In this document: in pieces, positions 10,128-20,074 of the stretch
Position numbering within the stretch: position 1 is the stretch's first letter
Layout of the letters: the number at the start of each line of letters is the position of its first letter
NCBI RefSeq assembly: GCF_020073815.1
Contig: NZ_JAIQZJ010000001.1
Span: 744,001 to 808,000 of the forward strand
From: Nocardioides mangrovi
Lineage (GTDB): Bacteria; Actinomycetota; Actinomycetes; Propionibacteriales; Nocardioidaceae
DNA: 64,000 bases
Direction of reading: 5' to 3'
The notes under the pieces: generated by a model
Told to the model about the DNA's origin: nothing
Database searches by the model: none
What the model saw: only the letters and a program-made list of their open reading frames with translations
Position numbers and translations under genes: made by a program

Positions 10128-11704
10128 TGACTGACGTCACGACGACGCCGGAGGCCCAGGCCTCGGGCAGGAAGCAACACCTGGGGTGGGCACTCGTGCT
10201 CATCTGCATCGCGCAGCTCATGGTGGTCCTCGACGGCACCATCGTGAACATCGCGCTCCCGTTCATCCAGAACGACCTCGACATCTCGACCGCCAACCTG
10301 CGCTGGGTCGTCACCGGCTACGCGCTGGCCTTCGGCAGCCTGCTGCTCCTCGGTGGCCGCCTCGGCGACCTCTACGGCCGTCGCAAGGTCTTCATGATCG
10401 GCCTGGTCATCTTCGGCGTGGCCTCGCTGCTCGGCGGTCTCGCCACCAACGAGGGGCTGCTGCTCGCGGCCCGGGCGTTCCAGGGCTTCGGCGCCGCGCT
10501 CGCCTCGCCGGCCGCGCTCGCGCTGATCACCACGACGTTCCCGGCCGGACCGTCGCGCAACCGGGCCTTCGCCGTCTACGCCGCCATGTCCGGCGTCGGG
10601 GCGGCCGTCGGCCTGCTGCTCGGCGGCTGGCTGACCGGCACCCACCTCGACATCGGCAGCCTCGACATCGACGGCTGGCGCCTCACCCTGCTGATCAACA
10701 CCCCGATCGGCATCGCGGCCGCGCTCCTCGCCCCGCGGGTCCTGGCCGAGTCCGAGTCCCACCCGGGCGAGCTCGACCTGCCCGGCGCCGTCACCGGCAC
10801 CCTCGGCCTGCTCGGCCTCGTCTACGGCATCAGCCGCGCCGGCAACGACGGCTGGAGCGACGTCTGGACGGTCGCCAGCCTGGTGGCCGGCGTCGCCCTG
10901 CTCGCGATCTTCCTGTGGGTCGAGAGCCGCGTCGAGCACCCGCTGCTCCCGACCCGGGTCTTCGCCAACCGCACCCGCGCGGCCAGCTTCGTGGCGATGT
11001 TCTTCGCCCCGGCCGCGATGTTCGCGATGTTCTTCTACCTCAGCCAGTACATCCAGACGGTCATGGGCTACAGCCCGATCAAGGCCGGCGTCGCGTTCCT
11101 GCCCTTCTGCGTCGGCCTGGTCGCCGCGGCGGGCATCTCGTCCAACCTGATCAACCGGATCGACCCGCGCATCCTCGCGGGCATCGGCACCCTGATGGCC
11201 GCCGCCGGCCTCTTCGGCTTCTCGCGGCTGCCCTACGACACCTCGCTGCCGATCCAGGACCTGCAGGCCAGCTACGCCACCGACCTGCTGCCCTACATCC
11301 TGCTGATGTCGTTCGGCATGGGGATGACCTTCGTCCCGCTCACGCTGACGGCGGTCCACCACCTGCGGGCCGAGGACTCCGGCATCGGCTCCGGCGTGCT
11401 CAACACCATGCAGCAGGTCGGCGGTGCGCTCGGCCTCTCGCTGCTCGCCACCGTCGCGACCCAGCGCATCGACGACCTCGTCAAGAGCGTCGGCGAGGCT
11501 GCGGCCAAGCTCGGCGGCACCCCGACCGCGGAGCAGCAGGCCGTCGCGTCCCACCAGATCTTCACCGCTGGTGCGACCGATGCGTTCCTGTTCGGCGCCG
11601 GCCTCATGGTCCTCGCCTCGCTGGTCACCTGGATCTTCCTCACCGTGAAGCACCAGGAGCTCGCGACCGACGGCCCCGAGGGCGTCCCGGTCCACGTGGG
11701 CTGA
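10127..11704 (+). CDS. MFS drug efflux transporter, DHA2 (EmrB/QacA-type) family
   Basis: A 525-aa inner-membrane drug:proton antiporter. It has about 14 hydrophobic helices, the family start motif LMVVLDGTIVNIALP and GRLGDLYGRRKVF as motif A in the first cytoplasmic loop, with GFGAALASPAAL later. It is coupled to the upstream TetR gene, and an AGAAGGA ribosome site lies inside the tetR 3' end. The substrate is probably a hydrophobic antibiotic or dye; the sequence alone does not show which. Confidence 0.93.
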   Translation: MTDVTTTPEAQASGRKQHLGWALVLICIAQLMVVLDGTIVNIALPFIQNDLDISTANLRWVVTGYALAFGSLLLLGGRLGDLYGRRKVFMIGLVIFGVASLLGGLATNEGLLLAARAFQGFGAALASPAALALITTTFPAGPSRNRAFAVYAAMSGVGAAVGLLLGGWLTGTHLDIGSLDIDGWRLTLLINTPIGIAAALLAPRVLAESESHPGELDLPGAVTGTLGLLGLVYGISRAGNDGWSDVWTVASLVAGVALLAIFLWVESRVEHPLLPTRVFANRTRAASFVAMFFAPAAMFAMFFYLSQYIQTVMGYSPIKAGVAFLPFCVGLVAAAGISSNLINRIDPRILAGIGTLMAAAGLFGFSRLPYDTSLPIQDLQASYATDLLPYILLMSFGMGMTFVPLTLTAVHHLRAEDSGIGSGVLNTMQQVGGALGLSLLATVATQRIDDLVKSVGEAAAKLGGTPTAEQQAVASHQIFTAGATDAFLFGAGLMVLASLVTWIFLTVKHQELATDGPEGVPVHVG

Positions 11705-11726
11705 CGCCGCACCGGCACCAACTGAT

Positions 11727-11766
11727 CGCTGACCCGGCAGAAGCTCTCACTTCTGCCGGGTCAGCG
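11727..11766. terminator. Bidirectional terminator between MFS and DJ-1/PfpI genes
   Basis: A perfect 17-bp stem (11727-11743 with 11750-11766) with the six-base loop CTCTCA. It lies between the stops of two convergent genes and can serve both strands. There is no U-tract. Confidence 0.85.
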
Positions 11767-11771
11767 TCATC

Positions 11772-12311
11772 TCAGGAGGCGAGGGCGTCCTGGAGGGCCT
11801 CGATGAAGGCCGGCAGGTCGTCGGGGTCGCGGCTGGTGATGAGGCCACCGTCGACGACGACCTCCTCGTCGACCCAGGTGCCGCCGGCGTTGCGTACGTC
11901 GTCGGCCAGGCTGGCGAAGCTGGTCAGCCTCTTCCCGCGCGCCAGGCCGGCCGAGACGAGCAGCCACGGACCGTGGCAGATCACCGCCAGCGGCTTGCCG
12001 TCCGCCAAGGTCTGCCGGACGATCTGCTGGGCCCTCTCCTCGGTCCGGATCCGGTCGGCGTTGACCGTCCCGCCGGGGACGACGACCGCCTGCACGGTCG
12101 AGACGTCGAGCTCGTCCAGCGTGCCGTCGACCTCGATCGTGTGCGTCGGGGTGGTGTCACCCTCGACCGCTTGGATCGGGTCGGTCCCGGTCGAGTAGAT
12201 CCGGACCTCGGCGCCCGCCTCCCGCAGCGCATCCCGAGGCCTGACGAGCTCGGCCTCCTCGAAGAAGTCGGTCGCGATGATGGCCACGGTCTTGCCGGAG
12301 AGATCAGTCAT
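11772..12311 (-). CDS. DJ-1/PfpI family protein (type 1 glutamine amidotransferase-like)
   Basis: A 179-aa cytoplasmic protein of the DJ-1/PfpI/YhbO superfamily. The nucleophile elbow is visible as LAVICHGPWLL, with the reactive cysteine followed by His, and the conserved Glu lies in FFEEAEL near residue 18. Relatives include deglycases, stress chaperones and proteases. The general role is protection from carbonyl or oxidative stress, but the exact activity cannot be chosen from sequence. It is a single gene, convergent with the MFS gene and followed by the shared terminator. Confidence 0.88.
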   Translation of the reverse strand: MTDLSGKTVAIIATDFFEEAELVRPRDALREAGAEVRIYSTGTDPIQAVEGDTTPTHTIEVDGTLDELDVSTVQAVVVPGGTVNADRIRTEERAQQIVRQTLADGKPLAVICHGPWLLVSAGLARGKRLTSFASLADDVRNAGGTWVDEEVVVDGGLITSRDPDDLPAFIEALQDALAS

Positions 12312-12381
12312 GCCGGGTCGGTACCCGACCGGCCCCGGCGCACGCTCACCTGATCGGCCAGACCTGCAGGTGGAGGACGGG

Positions 12382-13383
12382 TCAGCGGGTCAGGTGACCG
12401 GCCGCCTGGCTGAGCAGATGGAGCGCGGCGCGGGCCCATCCCGGGGAGGCGCCGGCCAGGCCGCAGGACGGGGTGACCACCAGCCGCTCCCCCACCTCGG
12501 CCGGGTCGAGCCCGACCATGTCGAGCCAGCGCAGCACCGACTCGGTCACGCCCGCGTCGGTCGGTCGGGTCGACGGGTCGACGGACGGGACCACGCCGAG
12601 CGCGACCGTCCCACCCGCCTCGAGCGTCTCGGCGAGCGCGTCGTGGTCGGCGGCCGAGGTCATCGCCAGGTCCACCGACAGCCCCTGCGCGCCCGCGCCG
12701 CGGAGCAGCCCGAGCGGGGTACCGGCGGCGCAGCTGTGCACCCACGGCTCGGCCCCCGCCTCCGCGACCGCGGCGAGCACCCATCCGAGCGCCTCGGACG
12801 CCTCGGGCAGGTCGACGGTGCGGTGCCGGTGGAAGCCCGATGCGGTCGGGACCTTGCCGCCGAGCACGGCCGGCAGGGCGGGCTCGTCGACCTGCACCAC
12901 GAGGCGCTCCACGCCCGGCAGCCGTCGGCGTACGTCGGCGACGTGGCCACGCACGCCCTCGGCGAGCGCCTGGGCGAGCTCGCGCCGGGCGCCGACGTCG
13001 GCGAGCACCTTGTCACCGCGCGGCTTCTCGACGGTCGCCGCGAGCGTCCACGGGCCGGCGACCTGGAGCTTGAACGCCGCGCCGAAGCCCTGCGCCTGCT
13101 CCTCGAGCCCGTCGAGGTCCTGGGCGAGCAGGCTCCGCGCCCGGCGGTGGTCGACGCCGCTGCCGTCGGTCCCGGTGAGCCGCCACCCGGCCGGCTGGAG
13201 GTCGGCGCCCAGGTCGGTGACCACGGCCAGCGCGCGACCGGTCATCGACGCGACGGCGCCCCGGCCGGGGACCTCGGGCAGGTGGGCCAGGTCGGTGAGC
13301 TCGCCGAGGACGACCTTGACGGCCTCGTCGTAGGCGGCCTGGTCGTCGCCGGGCATCGACCCGACGCCGGTCGCGAGGCTCAC
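12382..13383 (-). CDS. MetE-like (vitamin B12-independent methionine synthase family) protein
   Basis: A 333-aa protein matching only the C-terminal catalytic half of MetE, the UROD/MetE-like barrel. It keeps likely zinc ligands in [10 protein letters not shown] and VTPSCGLAG. Full MetE is over 700 aa, so this is the short actinobacterial form whose methyl donor is not settled. The GTG start overlaps the mnmA stop by four bases, placing it in an operon with a cysteine desulfurase and tRNA thiolase; this gene order is shared with Streptomyces. Confidence 0.85.
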   Translation of the reverse strand: MSLATGVGSMPGDDQAAYDEAVKVVLGELTDLAHLPEVPGRGAVASMTGRALAVVTDLGADLQPAGWRLTGTDGSGVDHRRARSLLAQDLDGLEEQAQGFGAAFKLQVAGPWTLAATVEKPRGDKVLADVGARRELAQALAEGVRGHVADVRRRLPGVERLVVQVDEPALPAVLGGKVPTASGFHRHRTVDLPEASEALGWVLAAVAEAGAEPWVHSCAAGTPLGLLRGAGAQGLSVDLAMTSAADHDALAETLEAGGTVALGVVPSVDPSTRPTDAGVTESVLRWLDMVGLDPAEVGERLVVTPSCGLAGASPGWARAALHLLSQAAGHLTR

Positions 13384-14459
13384 GCCGTCGCCGCGATCGT
13401 GGCCGACCCGACCACACGGGTGTCGTCGTAGATGACGGCGGCCTGGCCCGGCGCGATGCCGTACGCCGGGTCGAGCAGCTCGATGTCGACCGTGTCGCCG
13501 ACGTGCACCCGGGCGCGGTGCTCGCCGCCGTGCGCGCGCAGCTGGACGGTCGCTTCCAGCCGCGACGGCACGGTGCCGCACCACCGCGGTGCGGTGCCCG
13601 TGAGCCGATGCACGGCGAGTCGCTCGCGCGGGCCGACCGTGACGGTGCCCGACACCGGCTCGATGTCGAGCACGAATCTCGGCTTGCCGTCGGCCGCCGG
13701 GACGCCGAGCCGCAGGCCGCGGCGCTGACCGATCGTGTAGGCGTAGGTGCCCTCGTGCTCCCCCACGACCGCGCCGGACTCGTCGACGATCGGGCCGCCG
13801 TGGTTGGGCGCGCGGTCGCCGAGCTTCTCGCGCAGCCAGCCCGCGTTGTCGCCGTCGGCGACGAAGCAGATGTCGTGACTGTCCGGCTTGTCCGCCACGA
13901 GCAGCCCGCGCTCGGCGGCCTCCGCGCGGACCTCCGGCTTGGTCGACCCACCGAGCGGGAAGAGCGAGTGCCGCAGCTGCTCCTGGTCGAGCACGCCGAG
14001 CACGTAGGACTGGTCCTTGCCGTGGTCGACGGCCCGGTGCATCTCGACCAGCCCGTCGGCGCCCGTGCGCAGCTGCGCGTAGTGGCCGGTCGCGACGGCG
14101 TCGAAGCCGAGCCCGAGCGCCCGATCGAGCACGGCGGCGAACTTGATCTTCTCGTTGCAGCGCAGGCAGGGGTTGGGCGTGCGGCCGGCGGCGTACTCGT
14201 CGAGGAAGTCCTCGACGACGTCCTCGTGGAAGCGGTCCGAGAGGTCCCACACGTAGAAGGGGATGCCGATGACGTCGGCCGCCCGGCGCGCGTCGTTGGC
14301 GTCCTCGATCGTGCAGCAGCCGCGAGCGCCGGAGCGGTACGACGCAGGGTTGCGCGACAGGGCGAGGTGGATGCCGGTGACGTCGTGGCCGGCCTCGACC
14401 GCTCGGGCCGCAGCGACGGCGGAGTCGACGCCGCCGGACATGGCAGCGACGACCCTCAT
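13380..14459 (-). CDS. mnmA: tRNA-specific 2-thiouridylase
   Basis: Adds sulfur to U34 of Lys, Glu and Gln tRNAs with ATP and sulfur from the cysteine desulfurase. The 359-aa product has the PP-loop SGGVDS (8-13), the catalytic Cys in [12 protein letters not shown] (Cys98, with Cys101) and the second Cys in [11 protein letters not shown]. It is coupled at both ends: its ATG overlaps the stop of the cysteine desulfurase gene, and its stop overlaps the MetE-like start. Confidence 0.96.
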   Translation of the reverse strand: MRVVAAMSGGVDSAVAAARAVEAGHDVTGIHLALSRNPASYRSGARGCCTIEDANDARRAADVIGIPFYVWDLSDRFHEDVVEDFLDEYAAGRTPNPCLRCNEKIKFAAVLDRALGLGFDAVATGHYAQLRTGADGLVEMHRAVDHGKDQSYVLGVLDQEQLRHSLFPLGGSTKPEVRAEAAERGLLVADKPDSHDICFVADGDNAGWLREKLGDRAPNHGGPIVDESGAVVGEHEGTYAYTIGQRRGLRLGVPAADGKPRFVLDIEPVSGTVTVGPRERLAVHRLTGTAPRWCGTVPSRLEATVQLRAHGGEHRARVHVGDTVDIELLDPAYGIAPGQAAVIYDDTRVVGSATIAATA

Positions 14460-15631
14460 CGAGCCCTCGCCGCCCGGGCGCGTTCGACGACCGGGCCGAT
14501 CGCCTCGACGAGGGCGTCGACGTCGGACTGCGTGGAGGTGTGGCCGAGGGAGAACCGCAGCGAGTGGCGCGCCTGGTCCTCGTCGCAGCCCATCGCGAGC
14601 AGCACGTGGGACGGCTGCGGCACGCCGGCCGAGCAGGCCGAGCCGGTCGAGCACTCGATCCCGCGGGCGTCGAGGAGCATCAGCAGCGAGTCGCCCTCGC
14701 AGCCCGGGAAGCCGAGGTGGGCGTTGCCCGGGAGCCGCAGCTCGGGGTGACCGTGCAGGTGGGCGTCGGGCACCACCTCGATCACCCGGCGCACCAGGTC
14801 GTCGCGCAGGGCGGCGACCCGGGTCGCGTGCTCGGCCTGGTGCTTGACCGCCAGCTCGACCGCGGTCGCGAAGCTCGCGATGGCCGGGGTGTCGATGGTG
14901 CCGCTGCGGATGTCGCGCTCCTGGCCGCCGCCGTGCACCAGCGCGGTCACGTCGACCTCGCGGCGTACGACGAGCGCGCCGACGCCGAACGGGCCGCCGA
15001 CCTTGTGCCCGGTCAGGGTGAGCGCGTCGACGCCGGAGGTGGCGAAGTCGACGGCCACGGCGCCGACCGCCTGGACGGCGTCGGTGTGCACCGGGATGCC
15101 GTACGACGCGGCCAGCTCGACGACCTCGCCGATCGGCTGGAGCGTGCCGACCTCGTTGTTGGCCCACATCACCGACACCAGCGCGACGGACTCCGGCTCG
15201 CGCTCGACCGTGGCGCGCAGCGCGGCGAGGTCGAGACGGCCCCGCTCGTCGACCGGCAGCAGCTCGACGTGAGCACCCTCGTCGGTGGTGAGCCAGTGCA
15301 GCGGGTCGAGCACCGCGTGGTGCTCGATGGCCGTGCTCAGCACCCGGGTGCGGCGCGGGTCGGCCGCGCGGCGCGACCAGTAGATGCCCTTGAGGGCCAG
15401 GTTGTCCGCCTCCGTCCCGCCGGAGGTGAAGACCACCTCGCCGGGTCGGCAGCCGAGGGCCTGCGCGATGGTCTCGCGGGACTCCTCGACGACCCGCCGG
15501 GCGTGCCGGCCGGAGGCGTGCAGCGAGCTGGGGTTGCCGACCTCGCGCAGGTGCGCCGTCATCGCCTCCACGGCCGCGGGCACCATCGGGGTGGTGGCGG
15601 CGTGGTCGAGGTAGACGGTCGGGCTGGACAT
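14456..15631 (-). CDS. Cysteine desulfurase (NifS/IscS family)
   Basis: A pyridoxal-phosphate enzyme that takes sulfur from cysteine as a persulfide for delivery, here most likely to MnmA. The 391-aa protein has [10 protein letters not shown] at the start, Lys210 in [10 protein letters not shown] as the PLP lysine and a reactive cysteine in the [11 protein letters not shown] loop (Cys333). The ATG at 15631 is chosen because the family begins with this motif; a longer open frame to 15664 adds residues not typical of the family. No Fe-S scaffold genes are adjacent, so tRNA thiolation is the likely role. Confidence 0.94.
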   Translation of the reverse strand: MSSPTVYLDHAATTPMVPAAVEAMTAHLREVGNPSSLHASGRHARRVVEESRETIAQALGCRPGEVVFTSGGTEADNLALKGIYWSRRAADPRRTRVLSTAIEHHAVLDPLHWLTTDEGAHVELLPVDERGRLDLAALRATVEREPESVALVSVMWANNEVGTLQPIGEVVELAASYGIPVHTDAVQAVGAVAVDFATSGVDALTLTGHKVGGPFGVGALVVRREVDVTALVHGGGQERDIRSGTIDTPAIASFATAVELAVKHQAEHATRVAALRDDLVRRVIEVVPDAHLHGHPELRLPGNAHLGFPGCEGDSLLMLLDARGIECSTGSACSAGVPQPSHVLLAMGCDEDQARHSLRFSLGHTSTQSDVDALVEAIGPVVERARAARAR

Positions 15632-15653
15632 CGCAGCGACCAGCGTACGGCGC

Positions 15654-15675
15654 CGGGTGGGCACACACCCACCCG
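15654..15675 (-). terminator. Hairpin terminator after the small secreted protein gene
   Basis: CGGGTGGG and CCCACCCG form an eight-base GC-rich stem around a six-base loop. It lies 15 bases after the stop at 15690 and before the desulfurase operon on the same strand. Confidence 0.65.
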
Positions 15676-15689
15676 ACGCCGCCTGGTGG

Positions 15690-16283
15690 CTACTTGGTGA
15701 CCTTCAGCGTCCCGAGCTTGGTGGGAGCGCCGTCAGCGACCGCGCACGGGAACGGCGAGGTCGGGACCGGCTGTCCGTCCTGGTTCAGGGCGTTGAAGGT
15801 GAACGCCTTCGGGATCGACACGACGTAGGAGCCGGGCTTCTTCGGCGCCTTGAAGCCGTTGGCGATGCCCTTGGCCTTGAGGGTCATGCCTCCCGAGTCG
15901 GGCACGTCGGTCTGCGGGATCTTGACCTTCGACAGCGGGACCTTCATCGAGCCCACGGCGTACTTGATCTTGCTCGCCGACCCGGAGATCGCGGTGATCC
16001 CGAGGATGTCGCGCATCGGCGTCACCAGGGTCTCCGGGAGCTTGACCTTCATGTTGACGGGGCGGGCGGCGACCTTGGAGCCCTTCTTCACCTTGGTCGG
16101 CAGGTCGATCTTGATGGTGACGCCGAGCGTCTGGTCGCCGAGCGCGGTCGTGCAGGTGTAGCTGCTGTTCAGCGATGCGGGCTTCGCCTCGGCCGCCGGG
16201 GCGGCAGCGACGACGCCTCCGGCGACCAGGGCGGTGGCGGCGCCGAACGCGGCGAGCCGGGTGGTGCGGACATGCGTGTTCAC
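15690..16283 (-). CDS. Small secreted protein (possibly DUF6801-like)
   Basis: A 197-aa exported protein. The signal peptide runs to about residue 33 (LAAFGAATALVAGG, then AAPAAEAK), followed by a beta-rich domain with two cysteines, one near the start (YTCTT) and one near the end (FPCAVAD), that could form a disulfide. The GTG start is chosen for the strong GGAGGGAG ribosome site at 16289-16296; the upstream open frame to 16373 is unlikely. It resembles uncharacterised secreted actinobacterial proteins. Function unknown. Confidence 0.75.
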   Translation of the reverse strand: MNTHVRTTRLAAFGAATALVAGGVVAAAPAAEAKPASLNSSYTCTTALGDQTLGVTIKIDLPTKVKKGSKVAARPVNMKVKLPETLVTPMRDILGITAISGSASKIKYAVGSMKVPLSKVKIPQTDVPDSGGMTLKAKGIANGFKAPKKPGSYVVSIPKAFTFNALNQDGQPVPTSPFPCAVADGAPTKLGTLKVTK

Positions 16284-16300
16284 AGGTTCTCCCTCCGAGA

Positions 16301-16321
16301 CCGCACCCCTCCCGGGTGCGG
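16301..16321 (-). promoter_or_regulatory. Hairpin in the leader of the secreted protein gene
   Basis: CCGCACCC (16301-16308) and GGGTGCGG (16314-16321) form an eight-base stem with a five-base loop. It could end transcription from the SRPBCC gene upstream or shape the leader of the secreted protein mRNA. Two direct AGTTGCA repeats (16353-16359 and 16366-16372, starts 13 bases apart) sit just beyond and may be a regulator site. Confidence 0.45.
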
Positions 16322-16389
16322 AGTGATCTCGAACCTGCCACTCCGCGCGAGAAGTTGCAACCCTCAGTTGCACTCCCTGTCGCGACTTT

Positions 16390-16854
16390 CTAGCCGACCA
16401 CGGCCGCGGCGAGCAGATTGAGTGACTCCTCGAGCTGGTCCTCGCTGACGAGGGGGAAGCGCACCTTCTCCAGGATCGCCGGGTCGGTGACCTTGCCCCA
16501 GTCGTAGGTGAGTCGGACGTCGGTCGCGCCGGACCCCTGGGCGGTCAGCTCCCAGACCCACTCCCACCCCGGCGGCTCGGTGTCGGCCGGCGCCGTCTGC
16601 CACGCGAGCAGGTGGTTGGCGTCGTAGCCGGTGACGGTGTTGTCGGTCTGGTAGTCGCCGCCCATGTGGTCGCCCGTCATGTTCATCCGGAAGACCTGTC
16701 CGGCGGCGGTGATCCGGTCGGTCCTCTCGTCGCTGACCACGAAGCCGGAGCCGTCGAGCTCGGCGTGCCGCTCGGGGTTGGACAGCACGTCGAAGACCTC
16801 CGGAGTCGCGGCGTCGATGGTGCGCTGGACCGTGATGCTCGTGTCGGTGCTCAT
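16390..16854 (-). CDS. SRPBCC (START/Bet v 1-like) family protein
   Basis: A 154-aa protein with the polyketide cyclase/dehydrase-type helix-grip fold: a short N-terminal strand (SITVQRTIDAATPEVFDVLSNPERHAEL), central beta sheet (HLLAWQTAP, GWEWVWELT) and a long C-terminal helix. Such proteins bind small hydrophobic ligands; no catalytic residues can be assigned. The ATG at 16854 with GGTGGGG upstream is preferred over a longer frame to 16899. It appears monocistronic. Confidence 0.8.
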   Translation of the reverse strand: MSTDTSITVQRTIDAATPEVFDVLSNPERHAELDGSGFVVSDERTDRITAAGQVFRMNMTGDHMGGDYQTDNTVTGYDANHLLAWQTAPADTEPPGWEWVWELTAQGSGATDVRLTYDWGKVTDPAILEKVRFPLVSEDQLEESLNLLAAAVVG

Positions 16855-16895
16855 CACCCCACCGTTGCTCGCCGCCGCGCGAGACTCAAGGCGGG

Positions 16896-17876
16896 TCACT
16901 TGAGGGCGACGGTCGCGATCACGGCCCGGTGGTCGCTGCCCGGTACGTCGACCGTGCGCATCGAGATCGCAGCCAGCCGGGGACCGACGAGCACGTGGTC
17001 GATCTGCGCGAGTGGCAGGCCGAGCAGGTCGAAGGCGCCGGTGACCGGCCAGGTCGGCTGCCAGCCGTCGTTGGCCAGCTCCCCCACGTCGCGGTAGCCC
17101 TCGTCGGCCAGCGCCCGCATCGGCGCGTGGTCGACGGTCGCGTTGAAGTCACCGGCCAGCAGGTCGGGGTGCAGGTCGTCGACCGCCGCGGCGACGGTCG
17201 CCTGGTCGGCCGCCCAGTCGCCCTGCGTGCCCGGCGACCACGGGTGCACCGCGAGCACCGTGAGCCCGTCGGTGCGGAAGCTCCAGCCGCCCAGCTCGAG
17301 GTCGAGCGGCTGCGGGTCCTCGATCGGCGTCCGGGAGAACGCCATCGTGGCCGCGTCGCCGTAGCCGTCGCCGTCCGCCGGGGCCCGGTAGGGCAGCAGG
17401 TCGTCGAGCCCGGCCCGGTCCATGTCGGCCAGCACCGCCGGCGTCAGCTCCTCGAGCACGAGCAGGTCGACGTCCGCGTCGCTGACCCGGCGGACGAGCT
17501 CGATCCCGTCGGCCGCGCCCTGGTAGAGGTTCGCCGTCATCACCACCAGCGGCTGCGCATCGGCCGCGGGCGGCGGGTTGGCTCCGGTCACCAGCGGCGC
17601 GAACCACCAGCCGTGCAGCACGAGGCCCGCGACCGCGAGCACCGCGACGGGAGCCGGCCACGACCGCCAGGCCGGCCGGCGGCGGCGGCGGACCAGCAGG
17701 ACCACGAGTGCGACCAGCAGCGCCGCGGCGTACAGCGCCAGCGCGAGCGGGGTGAACGCCTCGACCTGCACCCAGAACGTGCCGGTCGACTCGACCAGGC
17801 GAGCGATGGTCAGCAGCAGGGCAGGGAGCAGCAGCGCCGCCTCGAGGAGGCAGAGGAGGACGACCCGCAGACGCAC
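16896..17876 (-). CDS. Membrane-anchored endonuclease/exonuclease/phosphatase family protein
   Basis: A 326-aa protein. Three N-terminal membrane helices (about residues 4-95) are followed by an external EEP-fold domain. Conserved catalytic motifs are visible: VMTANLYQG, LLVLEELT, AGDFNATVDH and PGSDHRAVIA, the Asp-His pair at the end. Members hydrolyse phosphodiesters in nucleic acids, lipids or inositol phosphates; the outward position suggests an envelope or extracellular substrate. The start is GTG. It follows the 2OG oxygenase gene on the same strand with nine bases between. Confidence 0.87.
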   Translation of the reverse strand: MRLRVVLLCLLEAALLLPALLLTIARLVESTGTFWVQVEAFTPLALALYAAALLVALVVLLVRRRRRPAWRSWPAPVAVLAVAGLVLHGWWFAPLVTGANPPPAADAQPLVVMTANLYQGAADGIELVRRVSDADVDLLVLEELTPAVLADMDRAGLDDLLPYRAPADGDGYGDAATMAFSRTPIEDPQPLDLELGGWSFRTDGLTVLAVHPWSPGTQGDWAADQATVAAAVDDLHPDLLAGDFNATVDHAPMRALADEGYRDVGELANDGWQPTWPVTGAFDLLGLPLAQIDHVLVGPRLAAISMRTVDVPGSDHRAVIATVALK

Positions 17877-17885
17877 CCGCAGAAA

Positions 17886-18920
17886 CTATCGGTGCGACTC
17901 CAGCACGCGCGCGCCCTCGCGCCCCGTCGTGTTGCGCACGCCGGCCCGCGAGCCGGCGAGCTTGGCGCGGATGTGCTCGTCGACGGTGACCGCGTCGTAC
18001 AGCCGCGGGTGGCCCTCGTCGACGCACGAGTCGAGCGGCACCACGACCGCCTCCGGGTTGCCGTCGTGGAAGTAGGCCGCGGACCGACGCCGCCGGATGG
18101 TCCCGTCGACCACGGGCGGCTTGACCCGGTGCAGGGTCGAGGACCAGCGCTCGTTGGTGAGCCGGGCGGTGAGGTCGCCGAGGTTGATCAGCAGCGCGCC
18201 GGGCGCCGGGCTGACGTCGTGCCAGACCCCGTCGCTGCCGAGGACCTGGAGGCCCGCGACGGCGTCGGCCCACAGGATCGTCACGATCCCGAAGTCGGTG
18301 TGCTCGCTCATCCCGACGAGGTCGCCGTCGAGGGTGACGTCGGTGCCCTCGGGCAGCGCGTAGTGGTTCATCCGCAGCACGTCGATCGACGGCGCGGTGA
18401 GCGCCGGGAAGAACGCCGCTGACAGGCCGAGGGCGTCGCCGAAGATCCGGGTCATCGTGCGGGCGACCCGACCCGCCTCGGCGAAGTAGGCCGAGACCTG
18501 CACCTCGAAGCCGGCCACCTCGGGCCAGGTGTTCTCGGCGAAGTGCTCCGGCACGAGGTCCATGCCGGGGAACTCGCTGGCCGCCCGGCCGACGTTGTAG
18601 GCCTCGAAGAAGTCGTTCATCCGGGTCGCGGACTCCACCCCGAGGCTGAGGCTCAGCGACTCCGACTTCGGCGGGGTGTAGCCGCGGTTCTCGACGGGCG
18701 GCCGCACGTAGGCCCGCTTGTCCTCCAGGCCGAGCCCGAAGAAGGCGTCCATCGCGTCGGTCAGACCGCCCACGACCGCGTCGGGCACGCCGTGCCCGAG
18801 CACCTGGATGAAGCCGACCTCACGGCAGGCCGCGTCGATCTGGCGGGCCACCTCGGCCCGCTCGTCGGGAGAGCCGTCGCCGACGTACGGCGCGATGTCG
18901 ACCACGGGGACCTCGAACAC
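17886..18920 (-). CDS. Isopenicillin N synthase-like 2OG-Fe(II) oxygenase
   Basis: A 344-aa non-haem iron dioxygenase. The DIOX_N segment (VDIAPYVGD, then CREVGFIQVLGHGVP) precedes the jelly-roll core. Iron ligands are seen as SEHTDFGIVTIL (His-x-Asp) and the distal His in TLHRVKPP; Arg and Ser in RRRSAAYFHD would bind 2-oxoglutarate. The substrate is unknown; single genes of this type in actinobacteria are often called oxidoreductases. The GTG start is the first in frame, and there is no obvious biosynthetic neighbour. Confidence 0.9.
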   Translation of the reverse strand: MFEVPVVDIAPYVGDGSPDERAEVARQIDAACREVGFIQVLGHGVPDAVVGGLTDAMDAFFGLGLEDKRAYVRPPVENRGYTPPKSESLSLSLGVESATRMNDFFEAYNVGRAASEFPGMDLVPEHFAENTWPEVAGFEVQVSAYFAEAGRVARTMTRIFGDALGLSAAFFPALTAPSIDVLRMNHYALPEGTDVTLDGDLVGMSEHTDFGIVTILWADAVAGLQVLGSDGVWHDVSPAPGALLINLGDLTARLTNERWSSTLHRVKPPVVDGTIRRRRSAAYFHDGNPEAVVVPLDSCVDEGHPRLYDAVTVDEHIRAKLAGSRAGVRNTTGREGARVLESHR

Positions 18921-18958
18921 GGGCGACAGCGTAGACCCGCCGCGATTTCAGCCGTGTG

Positions 18959-20074
18959 TCACAGGAGCACGAGGGCGTCGCGGTGCACGACCTCGCGCTC
19001 GTACTCCGCCCCGAGCTCGCGCTTGAGGTCGCTCGTGGAGCGGCCGAGCAGGCGCGGGAGCTCCTCGGCGTCGAAGTTGACCAGACCACGCGCGATCGGG
19101 GTGCCGTCGGGGGCGGCGATGTCGACCGGCTCGCCGGCGTGGAAGGTGCCCTCGACGGCCGTGATGCCGGCAGCGAGCAGCGACGCACGGCGCTCGACCA
19201 GGGCGCGGACGGCGCCCGCATCGAGCACCAGGGTGCCCTTGGGCTCGGTGGCGTGGGCCAGCCAGAGCAGCCGGGTGGGTCGACGCTTGCCGGTCGGGTG
19301 GAACAGCGTGCCGACCCGGTCCCCCGCCAGCGCCTCACCGGCGCGGTCGGCCGAGGTCAGCACCACCGGGATGCCGGCGCCGGTGGCGATCCGCGCGGCG
19401 TCGACCTTCGTCTGCATGCCGCCGGTGCCCACGCCCGCGGCGCCGGTCTTGCCGATCCGGACGCCGTCGAGGTCGTCGACGGACACCACCTCGGGGAGCA
19501 GCGAGCTGTCCGGGTGGCTCGGGTTGGCGTCGTACAGTCCGTCGACGTCGCTGAGCAGCACCAGCAGGTCGGCGTGGACGAGGTGCGCGACGAGGGCCGC
19601 GAGCCGGTCGTTGTCACCGAACCGGATCTCGGTGGTCGCGACCGTGTCGTTCTCGTTGACGATCGGCAGCACGCCGAGCTCGAGGAGCTTGGCGAAGGTC
19701 TGGTAGGCGTTGCGGTAGTGCGAGCGCCGGGTGACGTCGTCGACGGTGAGCAGCACCTGCCCGGCGATGACGCCGTGCCGCGCGAGCTCCTCGGTGTAGC
19801 GGTGCACGAGGAGCCCCTGGCCCACGGACGCGGCGGCCTGCTGCGCCGGCAGGGCCTTGGGGCGCTTCTTCAGGCCCAGCGGGGCCAGGCCCGCGGCGAT
19901 CGCACCCGAGGAGACCAGCACGACCTCGGCCCCGCGGGAGCGGGTCGCGGCGAGGACGTCGACGAGCGCGCGCATCCGGTCGGGATCGATCCCGCCGGCT
20001 GCGGTGGTCAGGGAGGAGGACCCGACCTTGACGACCACCCGCTTCGCCTCGGTCACCTCGGTGCGCTCGCTCAC
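18959..20074 (-). CDS. proB: Glutamate 5-kinase
   Basis: Phosphorylates glutamate in the first step of proline synthesis. The 371-aa protein has the amino-acid kinase domain ([12 protein letters not shown], then [20 protein letters not shown], and [17 protein letters not shown]) and a C-terminal PUA domain from about 280. The GTG start overlaps the obgE stop by four bases, so it is translated together with obgE. The obgE-proB order is widespread in actinobacteria. Confidence 0.96.
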   Translation of the reverse strand: MSERTEVTEAKRVVVKVGSSSLTTAAGGIDPDRMRALVDVLAATRSRGAEVVLVSSGAIAAGLAPLGLKKRPKALPAQQAAASVGQGLLVHRYTEELARHGVIAGQVLLTVDDVTRRSHYRNAYQTFAKLLELGVLPIVNENDTVATTEIRFGDNDRLAALVAHLVHADLLVLLSDVDGLYDANPSHPDSSLLPEVVSVDDLDGVRIGKTGAAGVGTGGMQTKVDAARIATGAGIPVVLTSADRAGEALAGDRVGTLFHPTGKRRPTRLLWLAHATEPKGTLVLDAGAVRALVERRASLLAAGITAVEGTFHAGEPVDIAAPDGTPIARGLVNFDAEELPRLLGRSTSDLKRELGAEYEREVVHRDALVLL

